Origin: Mycobacteroides immunogenum | GTDB lineage: Bacteria; Actinomycetota; Actinomycetes; Mycobacteriales; Mycobacteriaceae | Assembly (NCBI RefSeq): GCF_001605725.1 | Contig: NZ_CP011530.1 | Span: 4,960,001-5,024,000, forward strand | DNA: 64,000 bases | Direction of reading: 5' to 3' | Part shown: positions 56,016 to 64,000 of the stretch, one piece after another | Layout: every line of letters begins with the position of its first letter | How positions within the stretch are numbered: the stretch's first letter is position 1 | Position numbers and translations under genes: made by a program | Notes under the pieces: model-generated | Databases searched by the model: none | What the model was told of the DNA's origin: nothing | The model's input: only the letters and a program-made list of their open reading frames with translations

Positions 56016-56996
56016 ATGATCACTCGCCGCGGACTTCTTGCCGCGGGCGCCGGCCTCGCCGCGAGCACTGCGCTGGCCGCCTGCTCAAGGGAGTCTGCTC
56101 CCACATCGGAGCGCGACGGTACCGCCATCATCAAGCACGCATTCGGTACCACTGAGGTCAAGGCTGCGCCGAAGCGCGTCGTCAGCGCCGGATACACCGG
56201 GCAGGACTACCTACTGGCGCTGGGCATCGTCCCGGTGGCAGTCACCGAATGGTACGGCGGCTTCCCGTTCGCGACCTGGCCCTGGGCCACCGACCGTCTC
56301 GGTGGCGGCACACCCGAGGTGCTCACTCTCACCGACGGGCTGATGATCGACAAAATCACATCCCTGAAACCCGACCTCATCGTGGCCGCCGACGCCGGAC
56401 TGGACCAGGACACCTACTCCAAGCTGGCCGGGATCGCACCGACCATCGCGCAATCGGGCAGGTACGCGTTCTTCGAGCCCTGGAAGGACCAGGCCAAGGC
56501 CATCGGCCAGGCAGTGTTCAAACCCACGGAAATGGCCGCAGTCGTACAAGCCGTCGACAATAAGTTCAGCGCGGCCGCCTCCGCGCACACCGGATTCAAG
56601 GACAAGAAGGTCATCTATCTACAGGGTGAGCTGCTCGACGGGCAGGCCATCGCCTACCGCTCCGGACCGCGCACCGGGTTCCTCTCCGGCCTCGGGCTCC
56701 TCACCCCCACCGAATTGGAGACCTACGCCAAGGGCGACCAACTCGCGCAGCTGCCGTCCGACCAACTCGCCACCGTGCTCGCCCAGGCCGATGTGCTGCT
56801 GTGGGGCACCGAATCCGACGAGCAGACCGCCGCACTCAAGGCCGACCCCGCGCTCACCAAATTGGGGCCCTCGCTACTGGACCGCAGCATCTTTACCAGC
56901 AAAGAGCTGGCCGGGGCGATCAACTTCAGCTCGCCCCTGAGCCTGACCTATGTGGTGGACAACCTGGTTCCCCAGCTTGCCCGGATATTGGGGTGA
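56016..56996 (+). CDS. fecB2: Iron-siderophore binding lipoprotein (FecB2-like)
   Basis: A 326-residue periplasmic binding protein from ATG 56016. Its signal has a twin-arginine (MITRRGLL) and a lipobox (LAAC), so it is an exported lipoprotein. The domain is that of FecB/FepB cluster-8 binders: KRVVSAGYTGQDYLLALGIVPVAV, then LKPDLIVAA. It corresponds by position to M. tuberculosis FecB2 (Rv0265c). No permease or ATPase genes are adjacent. The next gene's GTG overlaps its stop. Confidence 0.85.
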   Translation: MITRRGLLAAGAGLAASTALAACSRESAPTSERDGTAIIKHAFGTTEVKAAPKRVVSAGYTGQDYLLALGIVPVAVTEWYGGFPFATWPWATDRLGGGTPEVLTLTDGLMIDKITSLKPDLIVAADAGLDQDTYSKLAGIAPTIAQSGRYAFFEPWKDQAKAIGQAVFKPTEMAAVVQAVDNKFSAAASAHTGFKDKKVIYLQGELLDGQAIAYRSGPRTGFLSGLGLLTPTELETYAKGDQLAQLPSDQLATVLAQADVLLWGTESDEQTAALKADPALTKLGPSLLDRSIFTSKELAGAINFSSPLSLTYVVDNLVPQLARILG

Positions 56997-57388
56997 ATCC
57001 CTACCCCCCTGCCCGGCCGCGGGAGCCGTATTGGGGCGACATTGTGATTCGGGTGGTCGGTGGGCTCGCCGGCGCACTCGGACTCGGCGTCTTCGGGCTC
57101 GCGTCGTTCGCGGTGTTGTCGTCGCGGTTCTCGTCGAATCCGTTGGCCGATCCGCACAGCTACGGCCTGATCTTCGGGATGGTGCTCTCCGTCCCCTTTG
57201 GGCTGCTGGCAGCGGGCACCCTACCCCTGGTGTTTCCGCGGGGACATCGACTCCGCGCCCTGACCATCGGTTTCCTTGTGTACTTCGTCGCGGTGGCACT
57301 GCTGGTCTACTGTGCCGCCACCATGCCCACCCGGCTGCCGCCCTGTGCCACAAATCCACCCGCGCCCCAATGCAAGCACGCACCTTAG
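56993..57388 (+). CDS. Small three-helix membrane protein
   Basis: A 131-residue protein from GTG 56993, overlapping fecB2 by 4 nt. A proline-rich N-terminus (NPYPPARPREPYWGD) is followed by three hydrophobic helices (VVGGLAGALGLGVFGLASF; GLIFGMVLSVPFGLLAAG; LTIGFLVYFVAVALLVY). The C-terminus has cysteines in PPCATNPPAPQCK. I do not recognise the family. Confidence 0.65.
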   Translation: MNPYPPARPREPYWGDIVIRVVGGLAGALGLGVFGLASFAVLSSRFSSNPLADPHSYGLIFGMVLSVPFGLLAAGTLPLVFPRGHRLRALTIGFLVYFVAVALLVYCAATMPTRLPPCATNPPAPQCKHAP

Positions 57389-57398
57389 ACTTCGCGGA

Positions 57399-58112
57399 AT
57401 GGCGACAAGCGAGATCGAAGAAAGTCCTCAGGATGCGGTGGTCTTCGCCCAGGTGGGCCGTAGCTACTATCCGCTGCTGTCCGCCGTCTTCGTGGGAGTC
57501 GTCCTTATCTCGAACGTGGCTGCCACCAAGGCAATTGGTTTCGGACCCGTCGTCGGCAGTTGGTCGCTGATCACCGACGGCGCGTTTGTGCTGTTCCCCC
57601 TTAGCTATGTGATCGGGGACGTGTTGAGCGAGGTCTACGGATATCGCGCCACCAATCGAGTGATCCTGCTCGGGTTTGTCATGGAGGCGCTGGCCTGTCT
57701 GGTGCTGTGGACGGCCAAGATACTGCCGCCGGCCGAGTTTTATCCCAACCAGGAGGCATTCGCCACCATCGTCGAGAGCATCACCACCCTCATGGTGGCG
57801 GGGCTCGCCGGATACCTTGTTGGACAAACACTTAACGCACTGGTTGTAGTGCGGATGAAGAAACGGTCCAAGGAGCGCCATCTGTGGGCGCGTCTCGTGG
57901 GTTCGACCGTCGTGGGCGAGTTCGCAGATTCGCTGGTGTTCTGCTCAATCGCCGCCACCGCACTCGGCATCACCACCTTCGGGCAGCTGGCCACATATAC
58001 GGCCCTGGGCTGGGTCTTCAAATCGGTGGTGGAGATCGTGATGCTTCCCGTTACCTATCGAGTGATCGCCTATATCAAGAAGAACGAACCCACTTATACA
58101 CAGGCGGGATAA
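57399..58112 (+). CDS. VUT-family (YhhQ-like) queuosine-precursor transporter
   Basis: A 237-residue integral membrane protein with about six helices. Family blocks are VLISNVAATKAI, FPLSYVIGDVLSEVYGYRATNRVI and VGSTVVGEFADSLVFCSIA. Members import 7-cyano-7-deazaguanine or a related base for tRNA queuosine. It is 10 bp after the preceding gene and probably in the same transcript. Confidence 0.87.
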   Translation: MATSEIEESPQDAVVFAQVGRSYYPLLSAVFVGVVLISNVAATKAIGFGPVVGSWSLITDGAFVLFPLSYVIGDVLSEVYGYRATNRVILLGFVMEALACLVLWTAKILPPAEFYPNQEAFATIVESITTLMVAGLAGYLVGQTLNALVVVRMKKRSKERHLWARLVGSTVVGEFADSLVFCSIAATALGITTFGQLATYTALGWVFKSVVEIVMLPVTYRVIAYIKKNEPTYTQAG

Positions 58113-58151
58113 TTGCACCCGTAGGCGCGGCCACGGGAGTACCGTCGAAAT

Positions 58152-58787
58152 ATGAGTACCGCAACGGATTTGAAGGTGCGGGATCACGGGGATCGGGCGC
58201 TGTTGCTCGAATGTACGTCCGTGCAGGAGGTGCTGGCATGGACGTCGGCCCTGAATGCCGACCCTATCGAGGGTGTCACCGATATTGTCCCCGCCTCCCG
58301 CACCGTCCTGCTCAAGCTCCGCAGCCCAGCCGACCAGGCCATGGTGCGGCACCGCCTGACCCATCGCACGGCGCCCGAGAGCATCGTGGACGGCACCGCC
58401 TCACCACCGGTGACCATTTCGGTCCGGTACGACGGGCTCGATCTCGAAGAGGTTGCCGAGCACACCGGGCTGGGCGTTGATGGCGTCATCGCGGCGCATA
58501 CCGGAACTGTCTGGACTGTCGGATTCTGTGGATTCTCACCGGGATTCGCGTATCTCGTCGGAGGAGATCCGCGCCTCGCCATCCCCCGTCGTGCCGATCC
58601 GCGCACCAAGGTGCCCGCCGGTTCGGTGGCACTCGCCGGCGAGTTCAGCGGCATCTACCCCCGCGAATCACCCGGCGGCTGGCAATTGATCGGTACCACC
58701 GACGCCGTCATCTGGGATCTGGATCGCAACCCGCCGGCTCTGCTCATCCCCGGCACTCGGGTCCAATTCCGGGAGGTAACGGCATGA
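58152..58787 (+). CDS. pxpB: 5-oxoprolinase subunit PxpB (KipI-like)
   Basis: A 211-residue subunit of the ATP-dependent 5-oxoprolinase, formerly called allophanate hydrolase subunit 1. It has [46 protein letters not shown] and [11 protein letters not shown]. It corresponds to M. tuberculosis Rv0264c. Its stop overlaps the pxpC start by 4 nt. The third subunit, pxpA, is not in the window. Confidence 0.9.
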   Translation: MSTATDLKVRDHGDRALLLECTSVQEVLAWTSALNADPIEGVTDIVPASRTVLLKLRSPADQAMVRHRLTHRTAPESIVDGTASPPVTISVRYDGLDLEEVAEHTGLGVDGVIAAHTGTVWTVGFCGFSPGFAYLVGGDPRLAIPRRADPRTKVPAGSVALAGEFSGIYPRESPGGWQLIGTTDAVIWDLDRNPPALLIPGTRVQFREVTA

Positions 58788-59659
58788 GGCCCACTCTGGA
58801 AGTGATGCGCACCGGCCCCTTGGCCCTGGTGCAAGACCTCGGGCGGGTTGGCAAGGCGGCCATGGGCGTCGGGCGCTCGGGAGCCGCGGACCGCAGTTCT
58901 CATTCCTTGGCCAACCGCCTGGTGGCCAACCCCGACAACCTGGCCACCATCGAGGTGACACTGGGTGGCATGTCGTTTCGGGTGACCGGCGGCGATGTGG
59001 TGGTGGCCGTCACGGGCGCCGATACCGACCCATCCGTCAATGGAATTCCCTTCGGCACCAACAGCATCGCTCAGGTTCAGGACGGGGATGTGGTATCTCT
59101 GGGCGCGCCGCGCAGCGGCCTGCGCAGCTATGTGGCGGTACGTGGCGGAGTAAGCGTGGCGCCGGTGATGGGTTCACGCAGCTTCGACATCATGTCCGGC
59201 ATCGGACCCAAGCCGTTGCAAGCCGGGGACAGACTGCCGATCGGACCGCGTTCCCCGTCCTTCCCCGAGATCGAGCAGGCGCCCGTGGCCACCATCTCCG
59301 ACAACATCGTCGAACTCAAGGTGGTCCCCGGCCCCCGGGATGACTGGTTCGCCGATCCCGATGCCCTCATTCACGGCGACTGGATCGTCTCCGACCGCAG
59401 CGATCGGGTCGGCACTCGATTGATCGGAAGGCCATTGGAGCTGCGGGACCCGGCGCGACAGCTGCCCAGCGAGGGGGTGGTGCGCGGCGCTATTCAGGTG
59501 CCCGCGGGCGGCCAGCCCGTTATTCTGGGTCCTGACCATCCGGTGACCGGAGGCTACCCGGTGATCGGGGTGATCACGGATCATGACGTCGATCTGGTTG
59601 CTCAGGTGCGGCCGGGACAAACCGTTCGATTCTCTTGGTCGAGACCGCGCATAAATTAG
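58784..59659 (+). CDS. pxpC: 5-oxoprolinase subunit PxpC (KipA-like)
   Basis: A 291-residue partner subunit. Characteristic segments are [25 protein letters not shown] at the start, [27 protein letters not shown] and [12 protein letters not shown]. With PxpB it forms the complex that opens 5-oxoproline to glutamate. It matches M. tuberculosis Rv0263c. The aminoglycoside acetyltransferase gene starts just downstream. Confidence 0.9.
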   Translation: MRPTLEVMRTGPLALVQDLGRVGKAAMGVGRSGAADRSSHSLANRLVANPDNLATIEVTLGGMSFRVTGGDVVVAVTGADTDPSVNGIPFGTNSIAQVQDGDVVSLGAPRSGLRSYVAVRGGVSVAPVMGSRSFDIMSGIGPKPLQAGDRLPIGPRSPSFPEIEQAPVATISDNIVELKVVPGPRDDWFADPDALIHGDWIVSDRSDRVGTRLIGRPLELRDPARQLPSEGVVRGAIQVPAGGQPVILGPDHPVTGGYPVIGVITDHDVDLVAQVRPGQTVRFSWSRPRIN

Positions 59660-60852
<1,193 letters not shown>

Positions 60853-60897
60853 AGTGACGGTACCCAGGCAATCTGAGAGAGCCTGAGAAAAATCGGC

Positions 60898-61566
60898 CTA
60901 CTGGCCGGAGAGCGCACGTTCCTTGCGGCGCAGATACATCCGGATCGCGACGACCACACCCACGATGAGGCCGCCGGTGGTGAACATGGAGACCACGGGG
61001 TTGACGGCCTGCACCACGTCGACGGAGAAGCTGTAGATGATCACCACCATCAGACCCGAGAACAACAGGCTGAAGATGCCGCACCAGAAGCTGACGTGCA
61101 CGTGCAGCCGGTGGTACGAGCCGTGGTCGGCATCGGTCCAGCCCTGCTCCCCCGCCAGCTTCTCGACGCCGCCGGCCCACAGTTTGGCGACCAGCAATTC
61201 GGTCAGCGGTTTGCCGATGAGCGCGCTGACCAGAAAGTACGTGCCCAGCAGCATGCCGGGTACCTCGTTGGTGACCTGCGACAGCCGCGGATCACGGGTG
61301 AGCCACGCGATGATCAGGCTGACCCCGAAGATGGGCACCACCAAGAGCGAAACCGGGTCGAGGGCACGCTTCCACGCCATTTTGACCACGCCCTGAGTGG
61401 CCGATACCGCGGTCGCGGCCATGAGCGCGTGCAGCTCGGAAAACCCGATAAGGCGCAGCCCGAAGTAGGCGCACAACGCGGGTCCCACATTGAGCAGCCC
61501 CTCGATCAACAGCTGGCGGGGCGAGATCCCGTCCTCGGTATCGGGCCGCTCGGTGGTCAGGGACAC
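60898..61566 (-). CDS. VC0807-like membrane protein, paralogue 2
   Basis: A 222-residue membrane protein, second of three tandem paralogues. It shows GLRLIGFSELHALMAATAVSATQ, TNEVPGMLLGTYFLVSALIGKPLTELLV, SYHRLHVHVSFWCGIFSL and IYSFSVDVVQAVNPV. The C-terminus ends in RMYLRRKERALSGQ. The 45-bp gap to paralogue 1 and 20-bp gap to paralogue 3 suggest one transcript. Confidence 0.75.
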   Translation of the reverse strand: MSLTTERPDTEDGISPRQLLIEGLLNVGPALCAYFGLRLIGFSELHALMAATAVSATQGVVKMAWKRALDPVSLLVVPIFGVSLIIAWLTRDPRLSQVTNEVPGMLLGTYFLVSALIGKPLTELLVAKLWAGGVEKLAGEQGWTDADHGSYHRLHVHVSFWCGIFSLLFSGLMVVIIYSFSVDVVQAVNPVVSMFTTGGLIVGVVVAIRMYLRRKERALSGQ

Positions 61567-61586
61567 CGCGCGACTGTATCCGTTCG

Positions 61587-62246
61587 TCAGGCCGCAGGCG
61601 AGTCGTACGTCACCCGCTGCAGGTAGCGCCGGATAAACACAATCATGCCGATGATCAGGCCAATCGTGGTCACCAGGGAGAAGACTTGATTGACGGCCTG
61701 GGCGATATCGACGGAGAAGCTATAGATGATGACAATCGAGATGGCCGACAACACCAGGCTGATCGCACCGCACCAGAACGTCACCTGTACGTGCATCCGG
61801 TGATAGGACGTGAAGTCGTCCTCGGTCCAATGATGTTCGGCCGCGATCTCATCGATCCTCCCGGGCCGCGCCTTGGCGATCATCAACTCGGTGAGCGGCC
61901 TACCGATCAGTGCGCTGCCGATCAGGAACAGCGAGAGCAGAATCCCGGGAACGGTGTTGGACACCTGAGCCATGCGCGCGTCGGAAGTGACAAGCGCGAT
62001 GACCAGACTGAGCCCGAAGTTGAACATCAAGAAGCCCGACAGCACGTCGAACTTGCGGTTCTTGACCACCTTCGCCAGCACCTGAAGGCCGGAAACCACA
62101 GTGGCAGCGATCAATGCGTGGATCTCGGGTTGCCCAAACGCACGCAATAGGTAGTACGTGCCCAGCGATGGTCCGGCACTGATGAGCGCGTGCCGGAGCA
62201 CGACGCGCGCTGACGCCTTCTGATTCTCTGCGGTCTGCTCGGGCAC
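61587..62246 (-). CDS. VC0807-like membrane protein, paralogue 3
   Basis: A 219-residue membrane protein, first transcribed of the three. Blocks: QPEIHALIAATVVSGLQ, SNTVPGILLSLFLIGSALIGRPLTELMI, SYHRMHVQVTFWCGAISL and IYSFSVDIAQAVNQVF. It is closest to paralogue 2, which shares WCG and YSFSVD segments, so paralogue 1 is the more diverged copy. Confidence 0.75.
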   Translation of the reverse strand: MPEQTAENQKASARVVLRHALISAGPSLGTYYLLRAFGQPEIHALIAATVVSGLQVLAKVVKNRKFDVLSGFLMFNFGLSLVIALVTSDARMAQVSNTVPGILLSLFLIGSALIGRPLTELMIAKARPGRIDEIAAEHHWTEDDFTSYHRMHVQVTFWCGAISLVLSAISIVIIYSFSVDIAQAVNQVFSLVTTIGLIIGMIVFIRRYLQRVTYDSPAA

Positions 62247-62313
62247 GCGGCGAGGTTACCCGGCGAAACTGGGAATCACGGGCTGGCGCGCAGTGCCGAC
62301 GGCGCATCACCCA

Positions 62314-63201
62314 CTATGCCGGTAGTCCCCGAAATGATTCGATGATCAGGCCGCGCAACCACTTATGCGCCCCGTCATCGTCGTTACGGGGATGCCAGGC
62401 CACGCCGACCGTGACGGCGGGTAACTCGAGCGGGATGTCGAATGTCCGGATGCCCAAGCCCGCGGTGTCCACCGAACCGGCGACAGTCAGCGCGATCAAA
62501 TCGGACGAGCGCGCCAGCAGCATGGCGCTGGTATGGCTGGGCACCACCACCGGGACTCGGCGGCGCAGACCCAGCCGGGCAAGCGCCTCATCGATCGGCC
62601 CACGCAGCTTGCCGCGCCGCGAAACACTGATGTGCCCGTATGCGGCGAATGTCCTGGCGAGGATTGGTCCGTCGAACAGCGGATGGTCTGCCGCGGCCAC
62701 ACCCACCATCGGCAACGTGGCGACCGGGGTGTGGCGTGTTTCGGGATCGAGGTGATCCAGCGAACCGATTTCGAGGTCGATATCTCCCCGTCGCAGCGCC
62801 CCGGTGTCGTCCCGCGCCTCCGGCGCGAAGACGATGTTGACACCCGGAGCCTCACGCCGCAGTCGCTGCAGAAGCGGCACCGCAAGCGCCGTCAGGAAAA
62901 GCTCGGCAGCCTGCACGGTAAAGGTCTGCTGCAGTTCTCCAGGAGCGAATTCCTCTCCAGGACGCAGGATTTGGTCGGCCTGACGCAAGAGCCCGCTGAG
63001 TTCATCACGGATCTGGACAGCGCGCGGAGTGGGCACCAGCCCTTGACCGGCGCGCACCAGTAGCGCGTCACCGGTGATACGCCGCAGTCTGCCCAAAGAG
63101 CGGCTCACGGCGGGCGGCGAGGTAGCCAATCGCTCGGCCGCCGCAGTAACACTGCTCTCTTGCAACAGCGCGTCCAGAACGCGCAGCAGATTCAAGTCCA
63201 T
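62314..63201 (-). CDS. LysR-family regulator
   Basis: A 295-residue LysR protein beginning MDLNLLRVLDALLQESSVTA, with the helix-turn-helix RLATSPPAVSRSLGRLRR. The effector domain contains LFDGPILARTFAAYGH and SDLIALTVAGSV. It is divergent from the beta-propeller gene, with a perfect inverted repeat between them. It likely controls that gene and itself. Confidence 0.87.
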   Translation of the reverse strand: MDLNLLRVLDALLQESSVTAAAERLATSPPAVSRSLGRLRRITGDALLVRAGQGLVPTPRAVQIRDELSGLLRQADQILRPGEEFAPGELQQTFTVQAAELFLTALAVPLLQRLRREAPGVNIVFAPEARDDTGALRRGDIDLEIGSLDHLDPETRHTPVATLPMVGVAAADHPLFDGPILARTFAAYGHISVSRRGKLRGPIDEALARLGLRRRVPVVVPSHTSAMLLARSSDLIALTVAGSVDTAGLGIRTFDIPLELPAVTVGVAWHPRNDDDGAHKWLRGLIIESFRGLPA

Positions 63202-63228
63202 CGCAGCCGCACTCTTAACTTCGAAGGT

Positions 63229-63249
63229 AAGTATTGCTTATCAATACTT
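63229..63249. promoter_or_regulatory. LysR operator palindrome
   Basis: AAGTATTG-N5-CAATACTT, a perfect 8-bp dyad between the divergent LysR and beta-propeller genes, containing TATTG-N5-CAATA, a form usual for LysR-type sites. Confidence 0.65.
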
Positions 63250-63314
63250 GCATTCCTTCGCAATCATGCAGCGTGCAGGCTGAAGGCACAAGTCCTACAG
63301 ACCCAGGAGGAACC

Positions 63315-64000
63315 ATGACTTCATCATCCGCACGGGAGGGTCGCGAGGGCGATGCGCTCGCCGTCGTCAGCCAGACCGGCCCCACTGTCGCATTTTTCGA
63401 CGCCGCCACCGACGAGATGCTCGGCGTGATCGATGTGCTGGCCGAGCCCCATGAGCTGTGCTTCGATCCCACACAGCGGCTGCTGTGGTGCACGAACACC
63501 TATCACACCGGCTACTACCACGCGAACGCCGGCAGACGCACCCAGCTGACGGTCATTGATCCCGATACCCGGCGCGTCGTCGACGTGGTCGACCTCGCCC
63601 CCGAACACGCCCCCCACGGCCTGGCCCTCGATTCCGAGCGGGGCCTGCTGTACGTCAGTGTCGAGGGATCCGAAGAACGCGATGGCGGTGTCGTCGTGAT
63701 CGATACCGCGACGCGAAAGTCGCTGGGACGCATCGATACCGGAGCGCCCGGACCACACTGGTTCGTCATCGATCCGTCCGGCAAGAGGGGCTACGCCACC
63801 AACAAGGAGGCGCCGTTCGTCTCGTTCGTGGATCTGGACTCCGGCACCTTCACCACCGTCGAGGTGCCCGGCAGCGAAGGGCTTGCCGTCTCCGCCGACG
63901 GGTCCGAACTGTATGTCGCCGCCCCCTACGGCTCATTCAAGGCCGGTGAGACCGACCCCTCGTTGCAGACCGGCATTCGGGTCATCGACACCCAGGCCGC
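63315..64000 (+). CDS. YncE-like beta-propeller protein, 3' end outside window
   Basis: ATG 63315 follows AGGAGGAA. About 228 codons are visible and remain open to the window end. The sequence shows repeated blade units: TQLTVIDPDTRRVVDVV, PHGLALDSERGLLYVSVEG, VVVIDTATRKSLGRIDTG, PHWFVIDPSGKRGYATNK and LAVSADGSELYVAAP. These are typical of the YVTN/YncE family, with a strand-ending D-P-x-x-x-x-L-Y or Y-V pattern. No signal peptide is seen. Divergent from a LysR regulator; function unknown. Confidence 0.8.
   Translation, partial: MTSSSAREGREGDALAVVSQTGPTVAFFDAATDEMLGVIDVLAEPHELCFDPTQRLLWCTNTYHTGYYHANAGRRTQLTVIDPDTRRVVDVVDLAPEHAPHGLALDSERGLLYVSVEGSEERDGGVVVIDTATRKSLGRIDTGAPGPHWFVIDPSGKRGYATNKEAPFVSFVDLDSGTFTTVEVPGSEGLAVSADGSELYVAAPYGSFKAGETDPSLQTGIRVIDTQA

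Overview
The window looks like a rapidly growing mycobacterium of the Mycobacteroides abscessus/chelonae group. The evidence is high G+C, frequent GTG starts and overlapping start/stop codons, mycobacterium-type families (fadD, fadE, DUF2236, LCM-type methyltransferases, an Rv2531c-like decarboxylase) and a chromosomal aminoglycoside 2'-N-acetyltransferase. Recognised homologues run in the same order as M. tuberculosis Rv0276 down to Rv0262c, broken up by accessory blocks. Rv numbers are from memory of that genome; no search was run.

Layout. (1) 1-4.5 kb: 3' end of a tRNA, a C-terminal tyrosine-recombinase fragment, a small WXG/ESX-substrate-like operon whose third gene is frameshifted at a C8 tract, and two paralogous small membrane proteins. 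A complete ISL3-family element (2702-4091) with perfect 22-bp ends and an 8-bp target duplication sits among them. (2) 4.5-20.2 kb: HD hydrolase; putrescine oxidation operon (TetR, putrescine oxidase, aldehyde dehydrogenase, permease); double GNAT; secreted protein; large Orn/Lys/Arg decarboxylase; alpha/beta hydrolase; methyltransferase; polyprenyl-phosphate sugar transferase. (3) 20.8-34.6 kb: core lipid block equivalent to Rv0276-Rv0269c (DUF2236 oxygenase, two TetR, glyoxalase-like, hydrolase, fadE6, fadD2, polD2) with extra genes spliced in. (4) 35-41 kb: acetoacetyl-CoA synthetase, FadD35-like ligase, CitE-like lyase and MaoC-like dehydratase, divergent from an IclR regulator. (5) 41-52 kb: accessory region with locally lower G+C. 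It holds two duplicated secreted CX8C-repeat peptides and other small exported proteins, PucR and LysR regulators, then formate dehydrogenase, catalase, GMC oxidoreductase and DyP peroxidase on one strand. (6) 52-64 kb: lysG/lysE, GXWXG protein, alcohol dehydrogenase, TetR, FecB2-like lipoprotein, VUT transporter, pxpB/pxpC, aac(2'), three tandem paralogous membrane proteins, a LysR regulator and a partial beta-propeller protein.

How the genes work together. The decarboxylase could feed putrescine to the oxidase operon. The fad/citE/maoC genes suggest branched or short-chain acyl-CoA breakdown under IclR control. The 46-52 kb block pairs an enzyme likely to generate H2O2 (GMC) with two H2O2 consumers and a formate dehydrogenase. 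The formate dehydrogenase and GMC genes share an upstream 28-nt motif, so I read the block as one regulon for oxidising an alcohol (C1 or methoxy-derived is possible) and disposing of formate and peroxide. This is the most attractive candidate for an undescribed system; the secreted CX8C peptides are the second.
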